NCBI RefSeq assembly: GCF_000250875.1
Contig: NZ_JH605011.1
Coordinates: 19,837-32,012, forward strand
Length of the DNA: 12,176 nucleotides
Reading direction: 5' to 3'
From: Sutterella parvirubra YIT 11816
Lineage (GTDB): Bacteria > Pseudomonadota > Gammaproteobacteria > Burkholderiales > Burkholderiaceae_F
The position numbers and the translations under genes were made by a program. Below, piece after piece: positions 6,729 through 12,176 of this stretch (the stretch's first letter is position 1; each line of letters starts with the position of its first letter). Below the pieces are notes generated by a model. That model saw nothing but the letters and a program-made list of their open reading frames with translations. It did not search any database and was not told the origin of the DNA.

Positions 6729-7232
6729 TTAGTTGGCGCTCTGTTCGGCCGCTTCGGCCTGCGCCTGAGCGAGACGCTGCTGGTAGAGCACCTCGAAGTT
6801 GACTTCGGGGAGGTGAACCGGCGGAACGTTCGCACGGGTCATCAGGTCGGCGAGGTTCGCACGGAGGTACGGGTAGACCATCGACGGGCAGAGCACGTTC
6901 GAGACGTGCTGAAGGGCTTCCGCGGGGATGCCCTGAATCGCGAAGATGCCCGACTGCTTGCCTTCCACGAGAATGATCGCCTTGTCGTTCGCCTTGACGG
7001 TGATCGTGCCGCGCACGGTGACGTCGTAGAGGTTTTCGGCGACGGTGCGCTGGCTCACTTCGAACTGGATGTCGACCTGCGGCTGCTCGGTCTGCGGCTG
7101 CATGAGGATTTCCGGCGCGTGCGGCATTTCAAGCGAAGCGTCGCGCAGGTAGCAGCGCTGCAGCTGGAAGACGGGCGCAGCCTGTTCTTCAGCGCCGGCG
7201 GCGGGGATCTCGTTGGTTTCGTTTTCAGCCAT
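6729..7232 (-). CDS. secB: Protein-export chaperone SecB
   Basis: SecB is a homotetrameric cytoplasmic chaperone that keeps preproteins unfolded and hands them to SecA. The 167-residue protein shows the family core: FQLQRCYLRDASLEMPHAP (22-40), a beta-rich middle with VTVRGTITVKAN (71-82) and SGIFAIQGI (94-102), and the signature CPSMVYPYLRANLADL (115-130) with FPEVNFEVLY-type residues (here LPEVNFEVLY, 141-150). It is slightly longer than the ~155 residues of E. coli because of an acidic/Ala N-terminus (2-19) and a Gln/Ala-rich tail (151-167). A weak AGG lies about 10 bases before the ATG. Many proteobacteria have a glutaredoxin gene next to secB; here the 106 bases between secB and the rhodanese gene contain none. 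Confidence 0.97.
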   Translation of the reverse strand: MAENETNEIPAAGAEEQAAPVFQLQRCYLRDASLEMPHAPEILMQPQTEQPQVDIQFEVSQRTVAENLYDVTVRGTITVKANDKAIILVEGKQSGIFAIQGIPAEALQHVSNVLCPSMVYPYLRANLADLMTRANVPPVHLPEVNFEVLYQQRLAQAQAEAAEQSAN

Positions 7233-7322
7233 GATGGTTACCTATCGTGTTTCGCGCTCGCCCGGGGGTGAACGCCATTGTGTCGGGTTGTCGATGCGCG
7301 TCTGGCGCCATGAAGACCATAT

Positions 7323-7352
7323 GGGGACGATCCCCCGATCATTCAAGGGGGA
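7323..7352. other. Two mutually exclusive hairpins at the rhodanese 3' end, before secB
   Basis: TCCCCC (7331-7336) can pair with GGGGA (7323-7327, 3-base loop) or with GGGGGA (7347-7352, 10-base loop); the second hairpin spans the rhodanese stop codon. There is no T-tract on either strand, so this is not a standard terminator. It could be a transcript-end stabiliser, a weak attenuator ahead of secB, or chance in G/C-rich DNA. Confidence 0.3.
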
Positions 7353-7740
7353 GATTTTCCTTCGTCCAGGAAACGATGCCGCCTTCGAGCACGTAGACCT
7401 CGCTGAAGCCCACGCCGCGCAGCAGCTTCGCCGCGGTGCGCGAGGCCGAGCCCATGTTGTCCATGAGGATCACCGGGCGGGCGCGATCGAGGCGATTGAG
7501 GTTGTTCTGGATCTGGTCCGAGGGGAGGTTCACCGCCCCGGTGACGTGGCCGCGCTTGAAGTCGGCGGGCTTGCGCACGTCGACCAGCTGGGCGCGCTTG
7601 TGATTGATCAGGGCCACGGCCTGCTGCGGCGTGAGTTCGGGGCCGTAGCGGCGGGCGTTCAACATCGGAATGAGAAGACCGGCGGCCGAGATGAGGATCA
7701 CCAGTACGAGAACGATGTTGTCGAGAAGAAATTGCGTCAT
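7339..7740 (-). CDS. Membrane-anchored rhodanese-fold protein lacking the catalytic cysteine
   Basis: The 133-residue protein has one N-terminal transmembrane segment (about 4-26) and a single rhodanese domain (about 36-133) with LVDVRKPADFKRGHVTGAVN (52-71) and a C-terminal VYVLEGGIVSW (115-125). Rhodaneses carry a cysteine persulfide in the loop before the G-S segment. Here that loop reads VILMDNMGSAS (90-100), with Asp94 (codon GAC) at the cysteine position, and the protein has no cysteine at all. Sulfurtransferase activity is therefore not expected; a binding or scaffolding role is an inference. The start is ATG 7740, just downstream of a consensus -10; the earlier GTG at 7794 would lie upstream of that promoter. 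It probably reads on into secB. The symbol is left empty because the family is poorly defined. Confidence 0.87.
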   Translation of the reverse strand: MTQFLLDNIVLVLVILISAAGLLIPMLNARRYGPELTPQQAVALINHKRAQLVDVRKPADFKRGHVTGAVNLPSDQIQNNLNRLDRARPVILMDNMGSASRTAAKLLRGVGFSEVYVLEGGIVSWTKENLPLE

Positions 7741-7773
7741 TTCAAAACGAAAGAAGGTGCGGGGAATCGCAAG

Positions 7774-7779
7774 ATTATA
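7774..7779 (-). promoter_or_regulatory. Consensus -10 box of the rhodanese promoter
   Basis: The minus strand reads TATAAT exactly, in a short A/T-rich patch between the divergent rhodanese and envC genes. Transcription would begin near 7767, leaving a leader of about 27 bases before ATG 7740. No good -35 is seen at 17-18 bases. Confidence 0.55.
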
Positions 7780-7783
7780 GAAT
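7778..7783 (+). promoter_or_regulatory. Candidate -10 box for envC, overlapping the divergent rhodanese -10
   Basis: The plus strand reads TAGAAT (5 of 6 bases of TATAAT), sharing two base pairs with the minus-strand TATAAT. A start near 7790 would give a leader of about 49 bases to ATG 7839. If both are real, the two polymerases would compete for one site. The -35 is not convincing. Confidence 0.3.
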
Positions 7784-7838
7784 GCGCTAAGCACCGGCCG
7801 ATGCGGCCGAACCCTCCTTCGTCATCGTGTTTGTCCCT

Positions 7839-9428
7839 ATGATCCCGCGCGCATTCCGCCGGGGCGCGCTCGCGCTCGTCCTCGCGGCCACCTTCTCGCT
7901 CGCGGCGCCCGTCTTCGTGCCGGACGCCGGGACGGCGCTCGCCGCGGAAAAGCAGACGACGCGAAAGACCACCACCTCGAAGACGACGCAGAAGCGCACG
8001 ACGAGCTCCGCCAAGAAGTCGACGACGAGCTCGTTGAAGGCGAAGACGTCGACCACGACGAAGAAGGCGGCTTCGGGCACCAAGGCGAAGACCTCGACGA
8101 AGAGTTCGGCGAAGAGCTCCACGAAGAAGTCCGCCAAGAGCTCGGCGAAGAGTTCCACGCGGAGCACCTCGAAGAGCGCCGCCAAGAGCACGACGAGGAA
8201 CACTTCCAAGAGCTCGACCCGAAGCGCTTCCAAGACGACGGCCAAACCCGCCGCCAAGCCCGCGTCGGAGAAGACCGCGCTCGAGAAGTCGAAGGCCGAA
8301 AGCCAGAAGGCGGACGTTGAACGCAAGTTGAACGAACTCGCGAAGTCGCTCTCCGAAAAGGAAGCCCGCCAGGAAGAGGCGCATCAGGCCTTGAAGAAGG
8401 CCGACCAGGCGATCAGCGACGCGAACAAGCGTCTGCGCACGCTCTCGGCCGAGCGCCGCGGGGTGGAGAACCGCCTCGCGCAGCTGCGCCGCGACGGCCG
8501 CAGGGTGGAGAGCGAATTGGGCGAGACCGAACGCAAGATCGGTCAGATCAGCCGCGCGCAGTACCTGCAGATGCGCCGCCCGGCCTGGCAGAGCTGGATC
8601 AACGGCGTGAGCCCGGGCGAGCGCACGCTCGAAACGGCGCTCCTCGGCTACCTTCAGGTCGCGCAGGTCCGCGCCGCGGACGACCTTGAAAAGCAGCAGG
8701 CCGACATCCGTCAGGTGGCGGACGAAACCCGCACCCGCAGCAACGAACTCACCCGCATCCAGCGCGACGAGGAAAAGAGCCGCACGGACCTTCTTGCCGA
8801 AAAGAAGGAGCGCCAGGAGGCGGCCTCCTCGCTCAAGCGCGAAATTGCGGACACGCAGGCCGAACTCGACAAGCTCCGCAAGGACCAGGCGCGTCTCGGA
8901 AGCCTCGTCGCCACAATCGACGCGAGGCTGGAAAAAGAGCGCGCGGCGGAAGCCGCCGCGGCGCGGCGCGCCGAGGAAGAGGCCGCCAAGAAGGCGCAGC
9001 GCCCCGCCAAGGTGACCCCGGCCCCGTCGGGGACGGCCTTCGCAAAGCTCAAGGGCAGGCTCGCGAAGCCCGTCGACGGGCGCATCGCCGCGCGCTTCGG
9101 CACGAAGCGCACGGGGAGCGCCACGTGGCAGGGCATCCGCTTCCGCGCGCCCGAAGGCGCCGACGTCCGTGCGGTCGCCGCAGGGACCGTGGTCTTCGCG
9201 GATTGGCTCCGCGGCTACGGCAACCTGATCATCGTCGATCACGGCGGCAACTACCTTTCGGTCTATGCCAACAACGACACGCTCCTCAAAAACGTCGGCG
9301 AACGTGTCCAACAAGGCGAAACAATTGGCGCTGTAGGCTCCTCCGGGGGCGACGATGAGCCGGGCTTATACTTCGAGCTTCGCCATCGCGGCAAACCCGT
9401 CAATCCCTCCCCGTGGCTCGGCGTCTGA
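7839..9428 (+). CDS. envC: EnvC-type murein hydrolase activator with Lys/Ser/Thr-rich insertion and degenerate LytM domain
   Basis: EnvC is a periplasmic activator of division amidases, recruited and controlled by FtsEX. The 529-residue precursor has a signal peptide (about 1-35, cleavage near ALA-AE), a low-complexity Lys/Ser/Thr/Ala segment (about 38-145), a long coiled coil in two arms (about 146-240 and 280-385) and a LytM/M23 domain (about 405-529). The zinc ligands of active M23 peptidases are missing: the HxxxD position reads QGIRF (431-435) and the HxH position reads GLYFE (509-513), as expected of EnvC activators that do not cut peptidoglycan. The C-terminus VNPSPWLGV is family-like. 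ATG 7839 is preferred over GTG 7827 because it gives a clean signal peptide; neither has a Shine-Dalgarno. ctpA follows 30 bases later. The low-complexity segment is unusual for EnvC. Confidence 0.92.
   Translation: MIPRAFRRGALALVLAATFSLAAPVFVPDAGTALAAEKQTTRKTTTSKTTQKRTTSSAKKSTTSSLKAKTSTTTKKAASGTKAKTSTKSSAKSSTKKSAKSSAKSSTRSTSKSAAKSTTRNTSKSSTRSASKTTAKPAAKPASEKTALEKSKAESQKADVERKLNELAKSLSEKEARQEEAHQALKKADQAISDANKRLRTLSAERRGVENRLAQLRRDGRRVESELGETERKIGQISRAQYLQMRRPAWQSWINGVSPGERTLETALLGYLQVAQVRAADDLEKQQADIRQVADETRTRSNELTRIQRDEEKSRTDLLAEKKERQEAASSLKREIADTQAELDKLRKDQARLGSLVATIDARLEKERAAEAAAARRAEEEAAKKAQRPAKVTPAPSGTAFAKLKGRLAKPVDGRIAARFGTKRTGSATWQGIRFRAPEGADVRAVAAGTVVFADWLRGYGNLIIVDHGGNYLSVYANNDTLLKNVGERVQQGETIGAVGSSGGDDEPGLYFELRHRGKPVNPSPWLGV
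7950..8273 (+). repeat. Degenerate short tandem repeats encoding a Lys/Ser/Thr/Ala-rich tract in EnvC
   Basis: About 324 bases encode residues 38-145 of EnvC from a small set of recurring units such as AAGAGCTC, AAGAGTTC, AAGACG and ACGACG, giving repeated KSS, KTS, STKS and AKSS. The copies are imperfect and codon use varies, so this looks like an old expansion rather than a freshly slipped repeat. The complementary strand reads as a long Phe/Val/Leu-rich frame, which is only a by-product of these codons. Confidence 0.8.
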
Positions 9429-9458
9429 CACGGCCCCGGCCCGACACATCGAAGAACG

Positions 9459-11003
9459 ATGCACAAACTCCGCGCAACCACCCTCGTTTTGGCCGGCGTC
9501 TTCGCCGGTGCGCTCGCGAGCGCAGGGCTGCAGGCCTGGGCCGAAAAGCCCTCCAACCAGCTCCCGCTCACAGAAATCCGCCAGTTCACCACGGTCTTCA
9601 ACGCCGTGAAGGACTTCTACGTCGACGACGTCGCGGACAAGGACCTCTTTGAGAACGCCATCGAGGGGATGGTGAGCGGGCTCGACCCGCACTCGAACTA
9701 CCTCGACGTCGAGGGGTTCGAGGACATGAACGAAGCGACGCAGGGTCAGTTCGGCGGCCTCGGCATCGAGGTGACGAAGGACGTCTCGGGCGTGCGCGTG
9801 ATTTCGCCGATCGACGACACCCCGGCCGCGCGGGCCGGCGTGCGCGCGGGCGACATCATCACGAAGATCGACGCCGAAGCGACGGCCGAGATGACCCTGA
9901 ACGACGCCGTGAAGCTCATGCGCGGCGAGCCCGGCACGAAGATCAAACTCGAAGTCGCCCGCAAGGGTGAGATGAAGCCGCTCATCTTCCAGCTCGAACG
10001 CGCCACGATCAAGACGCAGTCCGTCAAGATGAAGAAGCTCGCGGACGGCTTCGGCTACATCCGCATTTCGCAGTTCCAGGAGCGCACCGCCGAAGACCTC
10101 GCGAAGCGCATTGGCGAACTTGAGAAGTCGGGGAACCTGAAGGGGCTCGTTCTGGACCTGCGCAACGACCCGGGCGGGCTGCTCCAGGCCGCGATCGGCG
10201 TTTCGGCGGCGTTCCTGCCTGCGAACGTCGACATCGTGTCGACCAAGGGGCGCGCTCCCAATTCCGACTACGTCTTCAAGGCGGTCGAGTCCGACTACCG
10301 TGCGGGCGAAGCCGTGAAAGCCCTCTCGGGCCTCACCCCCGCCGCCAAGACCGTGCCCCTGGTCGTCCTCATCAATTCGAGCTCGGCCTCCGCGTCCGAA
10401 ATCGTCGCCGGGGCGCTCCAGGACCACAAGCGCGCCGTCCTCATGGGCGACCGCTCCTTCGGGAAGGGTTCCGTGCAGACGATCCTCCCGATGAATCTGG
10501 GCGACAAGACCGTCGGGGTGAAGCTCACCACGGCGCGCTACTTCACGCCCTCGGGCCGCTCGATTCAGGCCCGCGGCATCGAACCCGACTTCTACGTCGA
10601 CGACACGCCCGTCGGGAACTATCCGACCTTCCAGGTGCGTGAGGCGGACCTCTCGCACCACCTCGCGAACGATCAGAAGGACGCGAAGCCCGACGACACG
10701 CTCCCCTACGACGACGCGGACGAAACCGAGTCGCCCGACTACCACTACTTCTTCGGCGACGACAAGGACTGGCAGCTCCAGCAGGCGATCCGTCACTTGA
10801 AGGGCGAAACCGTCGAAACGTCGAAACTTCGCGGTCAGCCGATGAAGGTCGCGAAGAAGCTCATCGCGGAGCGGAAGAAAGCCCGCGACGAAAAGGCGAA
10901 GCTCGAAGCCGAAAAGAAGAAGGCGGAGAAGGACGCCAAGTCGAACGACAAGTCGACGGAGAAGTCCGCCGACAAGACGGAGAAGAAGACCGAGGGGAAG
11001 TGA
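9459..11003 (+). CDS. ctpA: Carboxyl-terminal processing protease CtpA (S41 family, PDZ)
   Basis: This periplasmic serine protease has a Ser-Lys dyad. The 514-residue precursor has a signal peptide or anchor (about 1-28), an N-terminal helical region with SGLDPHSNYL (73-82), a PDZ domain (about 98-180, GGLGIEV and GVRAGDIITKI) and an S41 core with GLVLDLRNDPGGLL (229-242). Ser311 (in SASASEIVAGALQDH), Lys336 and Gln340 (GKGSVQ) have the 25/29-residue spacing of the CtpB triad. The last ~45 residues are a Lys/Glu-rich tail (about 470-514) not needed by the core fold. Related Ctp proteases degrade cell-wall hydrolases and process envelope proteins. Lying 30 bases after envC suggests a link to peptidoglycan remodelling, but the substrate is not known here. 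The ribosome site is weak (GAAGAA). Confidence 0.95.
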   Translation: MHKLRATTLVLAGVFAGALASAGLQAWAEKPSNQLPLTEIRQFTTVFNAVKDFYVDDVADKDLFENAIEGMVSGLDPHSNYLDVEGFEDMNEATQGQFGGLGIEVTKDVSGVRVISPIDDTPAARAGVRAGDIITKIDAEATAEMTLNDAVKLMRGEPGTKIKLEVARKGEMKPLIFQLERATIKTQSVKMKKLADGFGYIRISQFQERTAEDLAKRIGELEKSGNLKGLVLDLRNDPGGLLQAAIGVSAAFLPANVDIVSTKGRAPNSDYVFKAVESDYRAGEAVKALSGLTPAAKTVPLVVLINSSSASASEIVAGALQDHKRAVLMGDRSFGKGSVQTILPMNLGDKTVGVKLTTARYFTPSGRSIQARGIEPDFYVDDTPVGNYPTFQVREADLSHHLANDQKDAKPDDTLPYDDADETESPDYHYFFGDDKDWQLQQAIRHLKGETVETSKLRGQPMKVAKKLIAERKKARDEKAKLEAEKKKAEKDAKSNDKSTEKSADKTEKKTEGK

Positions 11004-11042
11004 CCCCGAGGCTTTGATCCCTCAGCACCCCAAGCCTTCAGG

Positions 11043-11075
11043 AACGGCTCCGCACAGAAAGAAGGCGGAGCCGTT
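11043..11075 (+). terminator. Rho-independent terminator after ctpA
   Basis: AACGGCTCCGC (11043-11053) pairs perfectly with GCGGAGCCGTT (11065-11075) around an 11-base loop. It is followed by TCTTCATTT, a weak T-rich tail. It ends the envC-ctpA unit, 39 bases past the ctpA stop. Only 44 bases then remain before moeB, so moeB expression depends on read-through or on a promoter in this short stretch that I could not identify. Confidence 0.8.
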
Positions 11076-11119
11076 TCTTCATTTCACTTCATCAACCCCC
11101 AGCCAGGAAGCCGCACACC

Positions 11120-11872
11120 ATGACGCTTGCGAGCCTCATCGAAGAACGACTCTCCCGACAAACGCTTCTCGCCGAACTTGGTCCCGAGGGACGCGACCGC
11201 ATCGCCCGCACGCATTTCCTCGTCGTGGGGGCGGGGGGCCTGGGCTCCCCCGCGCTCATGTACCTCGCCGCCTCGGGCGCGTGCCGCATCACCGTGGCGG
11301 ACCCCGACACGGTCTCCACCTCCAACCTCTCGCGCCAGCTCATCCACGGCGACGACGCGCTCGGGATGAACAAGGCGCTGAACGCCTCCCGGACGCTTCC
11401 GCGCCTCAACCCCGCTTTGGACGTCCGCGCGATTCCGTTCGTTCTGGAGGGCGAGCGCCTTCTGGAGGCCGTGCGTGAGGCCGACATCGTGCTCGACTGC
11501 TCGGACAACCTCAAGACCCGCCACGCGGTGAACGCCGCCTGCGCGAAGCTCAGGAAGCCCCTCGTCTTCGGTTCGGCCGTGCGCTTCTCGGGACAGGTCA
11601 CCGTCTTCGACATGCGCGAGGACGAGTCGCCCTGCTACCGCTGCCTCTTTGAAGAAGACGACCCCGCGAACGACCTCAAGGCGGCCGCCGTCGGCGTCTT
11701 CACGCCGGTGACCGGCATCGTGGGCGTCCTCCAGGCGACCGAGGCCCTGAAGCTCGCCGCGGGCGTGGGCGAACCCCTTACGCGCCGCCTCCTCATGATC
11801 GACCTCCTCCGCGCAACGTTCGACATCGTGCGCTACAAGCGCAGGAAGAGCTGCCCGGTCTGCGGGCACTGA
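11120..11872 (+). CDS. moeB: Molybdopterin-synthase adenylyltransferase MoeB (ThiF/HesA/MoeB family)
   Basis: This E1-like enzyme adenylates the C-terminal glycine of a ubiquitin-like sulfur carrier: MoaD for molybdopterin, or ThiS for thiamine if it acts as ThiF. The 250-residue protein has the nucleotide loop GAGGLGS (37-43), Asp61 and Asp63 (ADPDTVSTSNLSRQ), Arg72, Lys85 (GMNKA), the magnesium-binding DCSDN (126-130) and two zinc CXXC pairs (Cys172/Cys175 and Cys245/Cys248). Length and zinc sites are typical. The cysteine usually found just before the GVF/GVL-P segment is absent: residues 185-194 read DLKAAAVGVF, with Ala188 at the expected place. That fits MoeB, which uses only adenylation, better than ThiF. 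No MoaD or ThiS lies in the window. AGGAAG about 8 bases before the ATG is a usable ribosome site. Confidence 0.9.
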   Translation: MTLASLIEERLSRQTLLAELGPEGRDRIARTHFLVVGAGGLGSPALMYLAASGACRITVADPDTVSTSNLSRQLIHGDDALGMNKALNASRTLPRLNPALDVRAIPFVLEGERLLEAVREADIVLDCSDNLKTRHAVNAACAKLRKPLVFGSAVRFSGQVTVFDMREDESPCYRCLFEEDDPANDLKAAAVGVFTPVTGIVGVLQATEALKLAAGVGEPLTRRLLMIDLLRATFDIVRYKRRKSCPVCGH

Positions 11873-11884
11873 ACCCGAACGCCC

Positions 11885-11926
11885 AAAAGAAGCGGGGTCC
11901 CTCGTCAAGAAGGACCCCGTTCTTTT
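11885..11926. terminator. Bidirectional rho-independent terminator after moeB
   Basis: CGGGGTCC (11893-11900) pairs with GGACCCCG (11912-11919) around an 11-base loop. The flanks AAAAGAA (11885-11891) and TTCTTTT (11920-11926) extend the stem with one bulged G and provide U-rich tails in both directions. It fits between moeB and the convergent minus-strand frame at the right edge. Confidence 0.85.
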
Positions 11927-11966
11927 CGGCGGCTCCCGCCGCCGGCGCCTTGGAAGCCCTGAAGGC

Positions 11967-12176
11967 TTACGGCTCCACCCGCACGGGCGACCACGCCGAG
12001 GGCGCCCCCGGCGTGCGCACGGCCTTCTGCAGGACCGACTCGCCCGGCACGGATCGGAGGAACGCCGCCGCGGGGCCCGCTGCCTTGGCGGAGGCTTCGG
12101 AGAGAAGCGACATCAGCATGGCGCGGATCCCATCGCCCTCAGGAAGCCAATACGCGGCGGGCGCGTCCTCGGGGAG
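11967..12176 (-). CDS. C-terminal end of an unidentified minus-strand protein (runs off right edge)
   Basis: A minus-strand frame is open from the right edge to a TAA at 11969-11967, giving the last 69 residues of a protein (entering as LPEDAPAAYWLPEGDGIRAM and ending SPVRVEP). Codons are mostly G/C at the third position, as in neighbouring genes. The stop lies 41 bases from a symmetrical terminator that would serve it. I do not recognise the product: the visible part has no motif, only an Ala-rich, probably helical stretch. The plus strand is also open across this interval but has no clear start, more rare-looking codons (AGG, AGA, GGA, TCA) and would begin right after a terminator, so the minus reading is preferred. 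Confidence 0.55.
   Translation of the reverse strand, partial: LPEDAPAAYWLPEGDGIRAMLMSLLSEASAKAAGPAAAFLRSVPGESVLQKAVRTPGAPSAWSPVRVEP

Noticed and set aside
7741..7794. GTG start adding 18 residues to the rhodanese protein
   Set aside because: The added segment contains the consensus TATAAT, so it is probably promoter DNA.
7737..9314. Long minus-strand open frame (525 codons) and a hydrophobic 179-codon frame (7787-8326) opposite envC
   Set aside because: Both arise from the complement of Lys/Ser/Thr and coiled-coil codons in envC. The hydrophobic one looks membrane-like only because AAG/GAG complements read as Leu/Phe/Val.
9366..10796. Minus-strand open frame of 476 codons opposite ctpA
   Set aside because: No recognisable motif; ctpA on the plus strand has all S41 catalytic residues.
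11930..12176. Plus-strand open frame at the right edge
   Set aside because: No convincing start, follows directly after a terminator, and uses rarer codons than the minus-strand frame.
1..12176. Mobile elements, CRISPR arrays, prophage, toxin-antitoxin or tRNA genes
   Set aside because: No transposase, terminal repeats, regularly spaced repeats, small paired toxin frames or tRNA-like folds were seen; composition is uniform and the genes are housekeeping.

Overview
The window is high-GC, densely packed chromosomal DNA from a Gram-negative proteobacterium. It carries SecB, a heat-shock sigma factor of the RpoH type, FtsEX/EnvC and a MoeB with CXXC zinc pairs. The grouping SecB / rhodanese, divergent from EnvC / CtpA / MoeB, resembles Burkholderiales, and the high GC with short spacers would fit a Sutterella-like lineage; the taxon is an inference. 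No mobile element, CRISPR array, tRNA or rRNA is visible, so this is core genome rather than an accessory island.

Left block (1-5830). A partial rsmD leaves the window on the minus strand. Divergent from it runs a plus-strand gene train: ftsY, an exopolyphosphatase (ppx/gppA family), ftsE, ftsX, rpoH and trmL. ppx/ftsE and ftsE/ftsX overlap by 1 and 4 bases, and trmL starts 11 bases after rpoH. A strong symmetrical terminator at 5799-5829 closes the block. This is the classical rsmD / ftsY-ftsE-ftsX-rpoH neighbourhood with a polyphosphatase gene placed between ftsY and ftsE.

Middle block (5866-7740, minus strand). From right to left come a membrane-anchored rhodanese-fold protein with no cysteine, secB with its own terminator, and an orphan NarL/FixJ-type response regulator with its own likely extended -10 promoter. 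The regulator converges on trmL across the shared terminator.

Right block (7827-11930, plus strand). envC starts from a compact divergent promoter region shared with the rhodanese gene. It is followed by the S41 protease ctpA, a terminator, moeB and a second bidirectional terminator. A partial minus-strand frame of unknown function runs off the right edge.

Functional theme: FtsE/FtsX at the division ring and EnvC, their known periplasmic amidase-activating partner, lie in one window, with a CtpA-type protease next to EnvC. FtsY and SecB serve protein export, and RpoH serves protein-folding stress. I see no clearly new system. The unusual points are a Lys/Ser/Thr-rich segment of about 110 residues in EnvC, a Lys/Glu tail on CtpA, the cysteine-free rhodanese, an FtsE with an altered ABC signature, an FtsY whose acidic segment is at the C-terminus, and several starts with no Shine-Dalgarno sequence.
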